NCBI GenBank assembly: GCA_965198855.1
Contig: CBDAPZ010000001.1
Location: forward strand, 1,736,001 to 1,800,000
From: BOG-908 sp965198855
GTDB lineage: Bacteria; Pseudomonadota; Alphaproteobacteria; Acetobacterales; Acetobacteraceae
Direction: 5' to 3'
DNA length: 64,000 nucleotides
Shown: positions 18,995 to 29,746 of the stretch, piece by piece
Layout of the letters: each line of letters starts with the position of its first letter
How positions within the stretch are numbered: the stretch's first letter is position 1
Notes under the pieces: model-generated
Told to the model about the DNA's origin: nothing
What the model saw: the letters and a program-made list of their open reading frames with translations, nothing else
Database searches by the model: none
Position numbers and translations under genes: made by a program

Positions 18995-19324
18995 TCAAAC
19001 CGGCGTATCGGCCACCAAGCCGCGCAACGCCTTGCCGGCCCGGAACCGCACCGACTTGCTGGCTGCGATATCGATCTCCGCACCACTGCGCGGATCCCTT
19101 CCCTTGCCGGCCTTGCGCTCGCTCACAGCAAAGGCACCAAAGCCGAGCACGCGCACTTCGTGACCTTCCTTCAGCGACACGCTGATCGACTCAAACACAG
19201 CCTCAACCGCAGTCAGGGCTTTAGCACGCGGCAATCCGGTTTTCTCAGCCACGGCCGCAACCAAAGCCTGCCGGTTGAAGATCTTCGACGACGCAGATTC
19301 CGCGTCAGTACTCTCGTCGTCCAT
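18995..19324 (-). CDS. hup: HU-family DNA-binding protein
   Basis: A 109-residue histone-like protein with the HU/IHF fold. After a polar N-terminal extension of about 15 residues (DDESTDAESASS), the core begins FNRQALVAAVAEKTGL; the conserved VLGFGAFAVSERKAGKGRDPRSG (shown here by its GFGAF and RDPRSG motifs) and SVRFRAGKALR follow. I choose the ATG at 19324 because AAAGG lies 7 bases upstream; two other in-frame ATGs are closer to or before this site. It lies downstream of lon, the usual alphaproteobacterial position, and should compact DNA as a dimer. Confidence 0.9.
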   Translation of the reverse strand: MDDESTDAESASSKIFNRQALVAAVAEKTGLPRAKALTAVEAVFESISVSLKEGHEVRVLGFGAFAVSERKAGKGRDPRSGAEIDIAASKSVRFRAGKALRGLVADTPV

Positions 19325-19411
19325 GGGCATACCTTTCGAGCAAAACACTGTTTTCGCCTGGCAGGGAAAGCCCCGCCGAGTCCAGGTATGCCTATAAAGC
19401 CGATTCCGTAA

Positions 19412-19453
19412 AGAACCCGGAAAACCGGATTTTATGCCGACCTTCCGGGTTCT
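19412..19453 (-). terminator. Hairpin after lon
   Basis: AGAACCCGGAA (19412-19422) pairs perfectly with TTCCGGGTTCT (19443-19453), an 11-bp stem immediately beyond the lon stop codon. No strong T-run follows on the minus strand, so it may be a partial terminator or an mRNA 3' end stabiliser between lon and hup. Confidence 0.6.
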
Positions 19454-19458
19454 GAAGC

Positions 19459-21900
19459 TTAGTGCGGAAGGGACGCCGCAGTACCGTCCGCCGTCGGCTT
19501 GGCCAGCGGCTCAGGCGGCTCCTCCCACTCGATAGCCTCGGGCTTGCGCACCAGCGCCTGGCTGATAACAGAGTCCACGTGGCTCACCGGAATAAGGGTA
19601 AGCGCACGCTTCACATTATCCGGTATCTCCGCCAGATCCTTCTCGTTGTCCTTCGGGAAGAACACTGTCGTAATTCCAGCCCGCAGCGCGGCCAGCAGTT
19701 TCTCCTTCAGCCCACCGATCGGCAGCACACGCCCACGCAGCGTGATCTCGCCGGTCATCGCCACATCGCGGCGGATCGGAATGCCCGTCAGCACGCTCAC
19801 CATGGAAGTAGCCATAGCGACACCCGCCGACGGTCCATCCTTCGGCGTCGCCCCTTCCGGCACATGCACATGGATGTCACGCTTCTCGAACAGCGTGGGC
19901 TTGATCCCGAAGCTGATCGACCGGCTCCGCACATAGGATAGCGCCGCAGAGACGCTCTCCTGCATCACGTCGCCAAGCTTGCCCGTATGCTTGATGTTAC
20001 CTTTGCCCGGCACCATCACCGACTCGATCGTCAGGATCTCACCGCCCACTTCAGTCCAGGCGAGGCCGGTAACGACACCCACCATGTCCTCGCTCTCGGT
20101 CTCGCCATAGCGATACCGCCGTATGCCGGCGTATTTCTCCAGGTTCTTGATGCCGATCGTGACCTTCTTGGATTTCTTGGTCACAATCTCCTTGACCGAC
20201 TTACGCGCCAGATTGGCGAGTTCACGCTCGAGGTTCCTAACGCCAGCCTCACGCGTATAGGTGCGGATCAAGTCGCGTAGAGCCTCGTCGCTCAGCGACC
20301 ATTCTTCCGGCTTCAGGCCATGCGCCTCGCCCTGCTTCGAGATCAGATGGCGACGCGCAATCTGCAGCTTCTCATCCTCGGTGTAGCCGGAGATACGGAT
20401 GATCTCCATCCGGTCGAGCAACGGCTGCGGCATGCGAAGTGAGTTCGCCGTGGTTACGAACATCACGTCCGAAAGATCGTAATCCACCTCCAGGTAATGG
20501 TCGGCAAAGGTGGCGTTCTGCTCCGGATCCAGCACTTCAAGCAGCGCCGAGGTAGGGTCGCCCCGCCAATCCTGCCCAAGTTTGTCTATCTCATCGAGCA
20601 GAAAGAGCGGGTTTGACGTCTTCGCCTTCTTCATGCCCTGGATCACCTTGCCGGGCATAGAACCGATATAGGTGCGCCGATGGCCACGTATCTCGGCTTC
20701 ATCCCGCACGCCGCCGAGCGACATACGAACAAACGCGCGCCCGGTCGCATTCGCAATCGACTTGCCAAGCGAGGTCTTACCTACACCAGGCGGGCCAACA
20801 AGGCACAGGATCGGTCCACGCACCTTCGGGCTACGCGCCTGCACCGCCAGATATTCAAGGATACGCTCCTTGACCTTCTCCAGCCCAAAATGATCCGCAT
20901 CGAGCACTTTCTCAGCTTCAATGACATCATTGCGGACTTTGCTGCGCTTTTTCCACGGGATGGACAGCATCCAATCGAGGTAGTTGCGCACCACAGTAGC
21001 TTCCGCGCTCATCGGGCTCATGGTGCGGAGCTTCTTCAGCTCCGCCATCGCCTTCTCGCGCGCTTCCTTGGTGAACTTCGTCTTCTTGATCTTGTCTTCG
21101 AGTTCGGCAGTCTCGTCCTTGCCGTCCTCGCCCTCGCCAAGCTCCTTCTGAATGGCCTTCAGCTGCTCATTCAAATAATACTCGCGCTGCGTTTTCTCCA
21201 TCTGCCGCTTCACGCGGTTCCGGATACGCTTCTCTACCTGCAGCACGCCGATTTCGGATTCCATATGGCCGAACACGCGCTCAAGCCGCTCACCGATGCG
21301 AGTGGTTTCAAGCAGTTCCTGCTTCTCGCTGATCTTGAGGTTCAGGTGGCTGGCTATGGTATCCGCCAGCTTGCTCGGCTCTTCGATCTGGTTGAGCGAC
21401 ACCAGCACCTCAGGGGCGATCTTCTTGTTCAGCTTGATATACTGCTCGAACTGGCCGACCACGGTACGGCCAAGAGCCTCAAGCTCCTGAGCTTCACCTT
21501 CCTGGTCTGGCATGTCCTCGACCAGAGCCTCAAAGTAGGATTCTGTCTCTTTGAATGACGTCAGCCGCGCACGACGGCCGCCTTCGACCAGCACCTTCAC
21601 GGTGCCGTCGGGCAGCTTCAGCAGCTGAAGGATCGTGGAAACCGTACCTACGCGATAAATATCATCGGCCGAGGGATCATCCTGGGCTGCATTCTTCTGG
21701 GCAACGAGTAGGATCTGCTTGTCTTCCTTCATGACCGCTTCCAGCGCGCGCACGGATTTTTCCCGTCCGACGAAGAGCGGCACGATCATGTGCGGGAAGA
21801 CAACGATATCGCGCAGGGGGAGCACCGCCATGGTCTCACCGGCAGATGCCGGCGGCTGGTGCGACTTTTTTTCGCGCGGTGCGCGGGGAGTCTCGGTCAT
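19459..21900 (-). CDS. lon: ATP-dependent protease La (Lon)
   Basis: An 813-residue soluble AAA+ serine protease that degrades damaged and regulatory proteins. The N-terminal substrate domain starts at VLPLRDIVVFPHMIVPLFVG. The ATPase domain has Walker A GPPGVGKTSLGKS near residue 365 and the sensor regions; the protease domain shows catalytic Ser in PKDGPSAGVA near residue 690 and the catalytic Lys in GGLKEKLLAA. AAGGAGG lies a few bases before the ATG, so translation should be strong. It follows clpX on the same strand. Confidence 0.97.
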   Translation of the reverse strand: MTETPRAPREKKSHQPPASAGETMAVLPLRDIVVFPHMIVPLFVGREKSVRALEAVMKEDKQILLVAQKNAAQDDPSADDIYRVGTVSTILQLLKLPDGTVKVLVEGGRRARLTSFKETESYFEALVEDMPDQEGEAQELEALGRTVVGQFEQYIKLNKKIAPEVLVSLNQIEEPSKLADTIASHLNLKISEKQELLETTRIGERLERVFGHMESEIGVLQVEKRIRNRVKRQMEKTQREYYLNEQLKAIQKELGEGEDGKDETAELEDKIKKTKFTKEAREKAMAELKKLRTMSPMSAEATVVRNYLDWMLSIPWKKRSKVRNDVIEAEKVLDADHFGLEKVKERILEYLAVQARSPKVRGPILCLVGPPGVGKTSLGKSIANATGRAFVRMSLGGVRDEAEIRGHRRTYIGSMPGKVIQGMKKAKTSNPLFLLDEIDKLGQDWRGDPTSALLEVLDPEQNATFADHYLEVDYDLSDVMFVTTANSLRMPQPLLDRMEIIRISGYTEDEKLQIARRHLISKQGEAHGLKPEEWSLSDEALRDLIRTYTREAGVRNLERELANLARKSVKEIVTKKSKKVTIGIKNLEKYAGIRRYRYGETESEDMVGVVTGLAWTEVGGEILTIESVMVPGKGNIKHTGKLGDVMQESVSAALSYVRSRSISFGIKPTLFEKRDIHVHVPEGATPKDGPSAGVAMATSMVSVLTGIPIRRDVAMTGEITLRGRVLPIGGLKEKLLAALRAGITTVFFPKDNEKDLAEIPDNVKRALTLIPVSHVDSVISQALVRKPEAIEWEEPPEPLAKPTADGTAASLPH

Positions 21901-22043
21901 ATGGACCTCCTTAAAGGACAGTCGGGTCGCGCAGGTCGCCCAATCTTTGGCACGGACCCACGTAAAAATGTCAAATGATCAGTGCTAACCGTTAAGACAA
22001 GATGAAGGGACAATTGGGTCCCAAAGAGATGACGGGAGGTTTT

Positions 22044-22066
22044 GGGGGAGCCGGCACGGCTCTCCC
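22044..22066 (-). terminator. Terminator after clpX
   Basis: GGGGGAGCCG (22044 on) pairs with CGGCTCTCCC across a GCA-type loop with one mismatch, starting 11 bases beyond the clpX stop. On the minus strand it is followed by AAAACC rather than a T-run. A near copy follows the histidine kinase gene at 31958-31979. Confidence 0.6.
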
Positions 22067-22076
22067 AACCTTCCTA

Positions 22077-23345
<1,269 letters not shown>

Positions 23346-23462
23346 AAAGTCTCCCGCCCCGAGGCTTAACCGGGGGCCACAATCTTTGGATACTAAACCT
23401 TGGCTTTCGAAATCGACAAGGTGGGCATGCTAAATGGTGGCTTGGAACTTGAAGGAAGAAGC

Positions 23463-23503
23463 AAGCCGTTCTTTTTTGAAAAAAAGAACCAAAAAACTTT
23501 TAT
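23463..23503. repeat. GGTTC-hairpin repeat (copy B)
   Basis: GTTCTTTTTT at 23468 pairs with AAAAAAGAAC at 23479-23489, followed by CAAAAAACTTTT; on the minus strand this reads AAAAGTTTTTTGGTTC. It lies between clpP and clpX and could form a U-rich hairpin in transcripts of either strand. Confidence 0.75.
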
Positions 23504-23554
23504 GTCCTGACGCTAGGTCCGCAAGTAGCGCTTTGGAAATAAACGTCTTCTTGC

Positions 23555-24205
23555 CTATACCTTGATGGCGTCGTCCGTGGTGGACTGCGGCCGGTTCTCC
23601 ACCACCTGGTCCACGATCCCGAAAATCTTGGCTTCCTCAGCCGACATGTAACTGTCGCGCTCAAGCTTCGCCTCGATATCCGCCATCGTCTGCCCGGTAT
23701 GGCGATGATAGATCTCGTTCAGCCGATGCCGCAGATGCAGGATCTCACGCGCCTGTATCTCGATGTCCGCCGCCTGGCCCTGCGCGCCGCCGCTCGGCTG
23801 ATGCACCATCACCCGGCTATTCGGCAACGCATAGCGCTTGTCCTTCGCACCGGCCGCCAGCAACAGCGACCCCATCGAAGCAGCCTGCCCAATGCACACC
23901 GTGCTCACCGGGCAGCGTATGTACTGCATGGTGTCGTAGATCGCGAGACCGGCGGAAACGACGCCACCCGGACTGTTGATATAGAAGAAGATGTCTTTGG
24001 CCGGGTTCTCGCTCTCCAGAAAGAGCAGCTGGGCACAAATCAGCGCACTCATCTGATCATAGACCGGCCCAGTCAGGAAAATGATCCGCTCCTTCAACAG
24101 GCGCGAAAAAATATCATAGCTCCGCTCGCCCCGCGCCGTCTGCTCGACCACCATGGGCACAAGCTGGCTATGGACCTCGGTGGGATGACGATCCCTCATA
24201 CGCAC
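23555..24205 (-). CDS. clpP: ATP-dependent Clp protease proteolytic subunit
   Basis: A 216-residue serine peptidase forming the tetradecameric proteolytic chamber. The catalytic Ser lies in GQAASMGSLLLAAG near residue 108, the His in VMVHQPSGGAQGQA near residue 133, and the Asp in the following helix region. FFYINSPGGVVSAGLAIYD marks the oxyanion and handle region. AAGGAG precedes the ATG closely. It is followed by clpX after a gap that holds a repeat copy, and preceded by tig. Confidence 0.97.
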   Translation of the reverse strand: MRMRDRHPTEVHSQLVPMVVEQTARGERSYDIFSRLLKERIIFLTGPVYDQMSALICAQLLFLESENPAKDIFFYINSPGGVVSAGLAIYDTMQYIRCPVSTVCIGQAASMGSLLLAAGAKDKRYALPNSRVMVHQPSGGAQGQAADIEIQAREILHLRHRLNEIYHRHTGQTMADIEAKLERDSYMSAEEAKIFGIVDQVVENRPQSTTDDAIKV

Positions 24206-24323
24206 TCCTTCGGCTCGCGGGGCTTAGCGGCAGGCGGAAGACCTGCCGGCGTTGCGAGAACTGTCACATAGGTTTCAGCAGGCGCGTTTGTAGTGCAAGC
24301 CCCAAGCAGGCGATCGACAGCGA

Positions 24324-25784
24324 TCAAGCAGCCTGGTCTGAACTATCGCCGCCAGGCGCCGCCGCTTCGTGAACCGGCGCCTCGTCCGACTCGGCATGCT
24401 CCGGCTCGGCCGACGGCTCGAAATGCAGCTTGGCCTTCTCCATCGCATCGTCAGCCGACGGCAAAGCCAGCTCCTCAGGCGCCACAATCTTATCTTCGAC
24501 CTTCGCCATCTCCAGGATGTAATCGACCACCTTGTCCTCGAACAGCGGCCCTCGCAGCTGCTCGATCGCGTTCGGCGTCTTGCGGAAGAACTCTACCACC
24601 TGCATTTCTTGCCCAGGATAACGCGACGCCTCCTGGCGCAATGCCGCGGTCAGCTCGTTCTGGCTCACCTGGATATTGGCCGTGCGGCCAATCTCAGACA
24701 GCAACAAGCCCAGCCGCACACGCCGATCCGCGATCGCGCGATATTCGGTTCGCAGGGTCTCCGCGTCCTTATCCTTATCTTCATCGTCGATCTGGCCGGA
24801 CTTCATGTCCTGCTCGACCCGCGCCCAGATCGCTCCGAACTCGGCATCGACCAAATTCTGCGGCGCCGGGAAATCAGCCTTCTCCGCCAGAACATCCAGC
24901 AACTCGCGCTTGATCCGCAGCCGTGCCATCTGATCGAGCTCGCGCTGCATCTGGCCCGTCAGCGTCTCGCGCAGCTTCTCCAGAGATTCAAAACCCAGCT
25001 TCACAGCCAACGCATCGTCGATCGCCGACTCAACCGGCTTCGCCAGGCTCTTCGCCGTAATCTTGAACACCGCCGCCTTCCCGGCCAGCGCCTCGGCATG
25101 GTACTCGGCCGGGAACGTCACATCAATGTCGCGCTCCTCGCCCGGCTTCATGCCCGCCATGCCCTCGGAAAAGCCGGGAATGAACCCCTGGCCGCCGATC
25201 TCCACCTTGGCATCCTGCCCAGCGCCACCGTCGAACGGCACGCCATCCACCGACCCCAGAAAATCGACCACCAGAACATCGCCCGTCTCGGCGCCACGAT
25301 CCTCTTCGACCGGCACCGTATCGCGCTGCTGCTTGGCAATCGTGCTCAGCGTCTCTTCCAGCTTCTCCGGCGCCACCTCGGCGCGATACCGCACCAGGTT
25401 CAACGCCGCCAAATCGGGCGCCGCAATCTCCGGCAGGATCTCGAGCTCGACATTGAACGAAAGGTCCGACGCCGCCTTCGCATTGATATCCGGCTGCCTG
25501 GCTAGCTCGATCTTCGGCTGTCCCGCAGGGCGCAACCCGCGCTCCTCGATCATCTGGTCCGCGGCGGTGCTGAGCGCATCCTGCATCACTTCGGCCATCA
25601 CCGAGGCGCCGTAACGCTGGCGTACGAGATTCACCGGCACCTTTCCTGGGCGGAAACCGGGCAGGCGAATGGTCCGGCCGATCTCGGCCAGCTTTGCGCC
25701 CCATTTGCTCTCGATCTCGGCAGCCGGCACGGTCACGGAATATGCGCGCTTGAGGCCGTCGGAGAGCGTCTCGGTAACCTGCAT
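24324..25784 (-). CDS. tig: Trigger factor
   Basis: A 486-residue ribosome-associated chaperone with peptidyl-prolyl isomerase activity. The ribosome-binding signature GFRPGKVP lies near residue 43; the FKBP-like domain contains DVLVVDFLGSVDGVPFDGG and GFIPGFSEGMAGMKPGEER. The C-terminal arm is longer than in E. coli (432 residues) and ends in an acidic, Glu/Ala-rich tail. I use the ATG at 25784 (MQVTETLSDG), the start expected for the family; the frame to 25847 would run into the tRNA-Leu gene. Confidence 0.95.
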   Translation of the reverse strand: MQVTETLSDGLKRAYSVTVPAAEIESKWGAKLAEIGRTIRLPGFRPGKVPVNLVRQRYGASVMAEVMQDALSTAADQMIEERGLRPAGQPKIELARQPDINAKAASDLSFNVELEILPEIAAPDLAALNLVRYRAEVAPEKLEETLSTIAKQQRDTVPVEEDRGAETGDVLVVDFLGSVDGVPFDGGAGQDAKVEIGGQGFIPGFSEGMAGMKPGEERDIDVTFPAEYHAEALAGKAAVFKITAKSLAKPVESAIDDALAVKLGFESLEKLRETLTGQMQRELDQMARLRIKRELLDVLAEKADFPAPQNLVDAEFGAIWARVEQDMKSGQIDDEDKDKDAETLRTEYRAIADRRVRLGLLLSEIGRTANIQVSQNELTAALRQEASRYPGQEMQVVEFFRKTPNAIEQLRGPLFEDKVVDYILEMAKVEDKIVAPEELALPSADDAMEKAKLHFEPSAEPEHAESDEAPVHEAAAPGGDSSDQAA

Positions 25785-25817
25785 CGGAAAAGTCATCCTA
25801 AGTCTGAGAAAGCGCGA

Positions 25818-25902
<85 letters not shown>

Positions 25903-25954
25903 CGGCCGCGAAGCGGCGGGAGTAGCGCACGAGGCGGTGGGGGGCAAGGGTGAA

Positions 25955-26077
25955 GGAAGGCCAGGGGCTCTGCCCCTGGACCCCGCTGGGGACTCGTCCC
26001 CAGACCCATTACCTTTGATTAAGGTTCTAAGGACGAGTCCTTAGCGGGGGTCCAGGAGGCAGAGCCCCTGGCCTTCC
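25955..26077. repeat. Long imperfect inverted repeat beside tRNA-Leu
   Basis: The left arm starts GGAAGGCCAGGGGCTCTGCC and runs to GACTCGTCC (25955-25999). The right arm (26031-26077) is its near-complement, differing at a few places. A smaller perfect palindrome GGGGACTCGTCCCC sits at 25988-26001. It lies between tRNA-Leu and the peptide ABC operon, and shares AAGGTTCTAAGGAC with the element between the two tRNAs at 18.6 kb. Confidence 0.8.
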
Positions 26078-26118
26078 TCCCCTTGCCCCCGGCACGCCCC
26101 CTGCATCACTCTGCCTCC

Positions 26119-27783
26119 ATGAGGGCACTGCGTCTGGCGATTCTTATATTGGCGTTGCCTTGCCTCTTGCGTGCTCAGGACTCTGATCGGGCTGCGCTCA
26201 TGCGCCTGCATCGCGGCGGCGTGCTGCATCTCAGCTCATATCAGGCCTCCGGGACGATCGATCCGCAGATCAACTACGAAAGCGATTTCTGGCAGATCTT
26301 CTTTGTCACCCAGGATGGGCTGGTTGGGTTTCGTAAAGCGCCGGGCAAGCGGGGCATGGAATTGGTGCCCGATCTGGCCGAGGCGATGCCGGAGATCACC
26401 GACAGCGGCAGAACCTATGTGTTCCATCTGCGCCGCGGCCTGAAATTCTCCACCGGCCAGGACATAACGGTGGCCGACGTCGTGGCCAGCTACCAGCGCA
26501 TGTTCAGGGTGTCGGGGCCGAATGTCGGCAGCTGGTACAGTATTATTGTGGGTGCCGATGCCTGTCTGAAGGAGCCAACAACCTGCACGCTGGCCGGCGG
26601 CGTAGAGAGCGACTTGCAGGCCGGCACTGTCACGCTGCATCTCGTGCATGCGGACAGCGAGTTCCTGCAGAAGATCGCTTTGCCGTTCGCGGTTATCCTG
26701 CCGGCTAATACGCCGCCGCATGATCTCGGCACCGTCCCGCCGGCGGGGACAGGGCCTTACATGATCCAAAGCTATAACCCGATCCGCGAGATGGTGCTGG
26801 TCCGCAACCCGTATTTCCATCAATGGAGCGAAGAGGCACAGCCGGACGGTTTTGCCGACCGCATCAGCTACCGCTACGGCTTACAGAACGAATCCGAAGT
26901 CACCGAGATCGAAAACGGCGCACTGGACTGGATGGCCGATCCATCGCCTTTGGACAGGCTTGCAGAAATCGGGGGTGAGCACACCAAGCTTGCCCACATC
27001 GATGCGCTGCTTGCCTATTATTACGTGACGATGAACACGAACCTCGCGCCGTTCAACAATGTGCAGGCACGTCGCGCCGTTGCATTCGCGATCAATCGAA
27101 AGGTGACGGTAAACCTCTATGGCGGCCCTGCTGTCGGCACGCCGCTATGCCAGCTTCTGCCCGCCGGCCTCGCCGGCTACACGCCCTATTGCCCCTACAC
27201 CAAAAATCCGGGTGCAGCCTGGTCGGCCACCGATCTCGACCAGGCCCGCGCCCTCGTCAAAGCCAGCGGCACCGCAGGCACGAAAGTCACGGTGATCTGC
27301 TCGGACCGCGAAGTCGAGCGGAGCATCGGCATCTATCTGCAAAGCGTACTCAACGATATCGGCTACACTGCAAGCCTGCACTCCATCTCCTACAACATCC
27401 GCGACACCTATCTGCAGAACTCCTCCAACCACGTGCAGATCGGCCTCACCGACTGGTATCAGGATTACCCCTCCCCCTCCGATTTCCTCGACGTGCTGCT
27501 CTCCTGCGCGAGCTTCCATCCAGGCTCCGACGCCTCCATCAACATGAGCGGTTTCTGCAATCCGGCAATCGACGCCCGCATGCAGAAGGCCATGGACACG
27601 GCCTCGACCGATCCAGCGGGCGCCTTGCAGCAATGGACTGCGCTCGATCACACCCTCACCGACCTCGCACCCCTCACCACCCTGTTCCAGATCAACAAAC
27701 TCGATATCGTCTCAGCGCGCGTCGGGCATTTCGTATTCAGCCCTTTGTTCCACGTGATCTTTTCTGAAATCTGGGTGAAATGA
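26119..27783 (+). CDS. Oligopeptide-type ABC transporter, substrate-binding protein
   Basis: A 554-residue periplasmic solute-binding protein of family 5 (DppA/OppA type). A signal peptide occupies the first about 20 residues (MRALRLAILILALPCLLRA). The family motif region GLKFSTGQDITVADVVASYQ (near residue 103) and PYMIQSYNP near residue 214 are recognisable. I choose the ATG at 26119 rather than the one at 26083 because it starts directly at the signal peptide. The ligand cannot be told from sequence: peptides, nickel or opines are all possible. It overlaps the next gene as ATGA and begins a five-gene operon. Confidence 0.88.
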   Translation: MRALRLAILILALPCLLRAQDSDRAALMRLHRGGVLHLSSYQASGTIDPQINYESDFWQIFFVTQDGLVGFRKAPGKRGMELVPDLAEAMPEITDSGRTYVFHLRRGLKFSTGQDITVADVVASYQRMFRVSGPNVGSWYSIIVGADACLKEPTTCTLAGGVESDLQAGTVTLHLVHADSEFLQKIALPFAVILPANTPPHDLGTVPPAGTGPYMIQSYNPIREMVLVRNPYFHQWSEEAQPDGFADRISYRYGLQNESEVTEIENGALDWMADPSPLDRLAEIGGEHTKLAHIDALLAYYYVTMNTNLAPFNNVQARRAVAFAINRKVTVNLYGGPAVGTPLCQLLPAGLAGYTPYCPYTKNPGAAWSATDLDQARALVKASGTAGTKVTVICSDREVERSIGIYLQSVLNDIGYTASLHSISYNIRDTYLQNSSNHVQIGLTDWYQDYPSPSDFLDVLLSCASFHPGSDASINMSGFCNPAIDARMQKAMDTASTDPAGALQQWTALDHTLTDLAPLTTLFQINKLDIVSARVGHFVFSPLFHVIFSEIWVK

Positions 27784-28769
27784 GCGCTTCAGAAGGGCCG
27801 TGGGCCGTCGCGTTCCGGCGTCTGGCACAAGATCGTGCCGCCATGGTGTCCGCGGCCGTCCTGGTACTGGTTCTCGTCGCCTGCGTCCTCGCACCTCTCT
27901 ACGCGCATTATGTCAACGGAAATGATCCGTTCAGGCCAAATCTCGACGGCACGGTGACCATAGGCGGCCATGTGCTCGACATCCTGCAAGCCGCCGACAA
28001 CCCGCTGCATCTCGGCTCAGCACCCATCGGCCCCACCTGGCACGGTGCTTATTTCCTCGGTGCAGACGGCCAGGGCCGCGACGTTGCAAGCCGGCTGCTC
28101 TATGGCGGCAAGAACTCGTTGCTCATCGCCGGCGCCGCCACGGTCATCTGCCTGTTCCTGGCAGCCATTGTCGGCATCCTGGCCGGTTTCCTGGGTGGAT
28201 GGACCGACCAGGTGCTTTCCCGGATCCTCGATATCCTCTGGGCTTTCCCCGTTTATTTGCTGGCGATCTCACTCTCCGTGGTGCTGATCAGCCAGGGATT
28301 GCGGCTCGGCCCGATCACGATCGAAGCAGATAATCTGCTGCTGCCGATTTGCATCATCGGCATCGTCTATGTGCCCTACGTCGCCCGGCCCGTGCGCGGA
28401 CAGGTGCTCTCCCTCGCCCGCAGCGATTTCGTGCTGGCCGCGGTAGGTCTTGGCGTATCGAACAGACGCATCCTTTTCCGTGATATTCTACCCAACGTGG
28501 CACCCACGCTGATCGTGTTCGCACCTTTGGTCATGGCGCTGAACCTGCTCACAGAAAGTGCCTTGTCGTTCCTCGAAATCGGCGTGCAGCCACCGCAAGC
28601 AAGCTGGGGCACGATCATCGCCGATGGACAATCTCTGATTTACACACGACCTTTAGTGGCCATCGCCCCAGGCCTCGCCATCATCATCGTCGTTCTCTGC
28701 CTCAACGTCTTCGGCGACAGCCTTCGCGACGCGCTGGATCCACGCGCTAAACTACGTGTGCGCGCCTGA
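27780..28769 (+). CDS. Oligopeptide-type ABC transporter, permease (DppC-like)
   Basis: A 329-residue inner-membrane permease with six predicted helices and a long first periplasmic loop containing GTVTIGGHVLDILQ. The DppC-type phrase YFLGADGQGRDVASRLLYGGKNSL lies near residue 90 (core LGADGQGRD). The cytoplasmic EAA loop appears around residues 220-240 (VLAAVGLGVSNRRILFRDIL). Overlaps: ATGA with the binding-protein gene and one base with the next permease. Confidence 0.9.
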   Translation: MSASEGPWAVAFRRLAQDRAAMVSAAVLVLVLVACVLAPLYAHYVNGNDPFRPNLDGTVTIGGHVLDILQAADNPLHLGSAPIGPTWHGAYFLGADGQGRDVASRLLYGGKNSLLIAGAATVICLFLAAIVGILAGFLGGWTDQVLSRILDILWAFPVYLLAISLSVVLISQGLRLGPITIEADNLLLPICIIGIVYVPYVARPVRGQVLSLARSDFVLAAVGLGVSNRRILFRDILPNVAPTLIVFAPLVMALNLLTESALSFLEIGVQPPQASWGTIIADGQSLIYTRPLVAIAPGLAIIIVVLCLNVFGDSLRDALDPRAKLRVRA

Positions 28770-29746
28770 TGCTCACCATGCTGGCGCAGCGCCTCGGCCA
28801 GATGGCGTTCGTGATGTTCGGCATCAGCGTTCTGGTATTCCTGATCTTCTTCGCCACACCCGGTGCCGACCCCGCAGCACGCATCGCCGGCCGCAATGCG
28901 ACGCCACAAGTGCTGGCAGCCGTGCGCCACGATTTCGGCTTCGACCGGCCAATCCCGGTGCAATATGCGCTGATGATGAAACGGCTTTTCATCAGCCAGG
29001 ACCTCACCAGCTTCGTCAATCGCGGCGAACAGGTCATACCCGAGATCGAGGCGGGCGCCCCGGTGACACTTTCCCTTGTCACAGGCGCGGCAATCCTTTG
29101 GGTGCTTGGCGGCCTTGCCATCGGCATAGCTGCGGCGCTGACGCGCGGCGGAATCACCGACCGTGCGCTGATGATCGCTGGCTTGATCGGCATTTCAATG
29201 CCGGTCTTCTGGGTCGGCGAAGTCGCCAACCTCATCTCCCAAAGCCGGCTCCATGGCAGCTGGCTCTTCTCCTGGGTGCCGGCGCTTGGCTACACTCCGC
29301 TCAGCGAAGATCCCGTCCTCTGGTTCAAGAGCCTGCTCATTCCTTGGGCGGTGCTCGCCATGCTCTATATGGGCCTTTACGGTCGCGTGCTGCGCGCGAG
29401 CCTGATCGAGGCCTACCAGGAGGATTTCATCCGCACGGCGCGCGCAAAAGGCGTGAGCGAAACGCGCATCCTGATACGTCATGCCCTGCGCACCTCACTG
29501 ATCACCTTCGTCTCGCTCTTCGGTCTTGATTTCGGCGCCCTGGTCGGCGGTGGCGCATTACTGACGGAAGTGGTGTTCGGATTGCAGGGTGTTGGTAAAC
29601 TCACCTTTGACGCACTGCAAAATCTCGATCTGCCGGTGATCATGGCGACAGTGATGTATTCCTCTTTTTTCGTGGTCGCCGCCAATGCCGCTGTCGATGT
29701 CGCCTACACATTCCTCGACCCAAGGGTGAGATACCCGAATGGGTGA
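28769..29746 (+). CDS. Oligopeptide-type ABC transporter, permease (DppB-like)
   Basis: A 325-residue permease partner. It begins MLTMLAQRLGQMAFVMFGIS, the usual DppB/OppB start with the first helix, and has the ATPGADPAARIAGRNAT region that follows. The EAA loop is FIRTARAKGVSETRILIRHAL near residue 215. Here the DppC-like gene precedes the DppB-like gene, the reverse of the common B-C order. It overlaps the first ATPase gene by 8 bases. Confidence 0.9.
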   Translation: MLTMLAQRLGQMAFVMFGISVLVFLIFFATPGADPAARIAGRNATPQVLAAVRHDFGFDRPIPVQYALMMKRLFISQDLTSFVNRGEQVIPEIEAGAPVTLSLVTGAAILWVLGGLAIGIAAALTRGGITDRALMIAGLIGISMPVFWVGEVANLISQSRLHGSWLFSWVPALGYTPLSEDPVLWFKSLLIPWAVLAMLYMGLYGRVLRASLIEAYQEDFIRTARAKGVSETRILIRHALRTSLITFVSLFGLDFGALVGGGALLTEVVFGLQGVGKLTFDALQNLDLPVIMATVMYSSFFVVAANAAVDVAYTFLDPRVRYPNG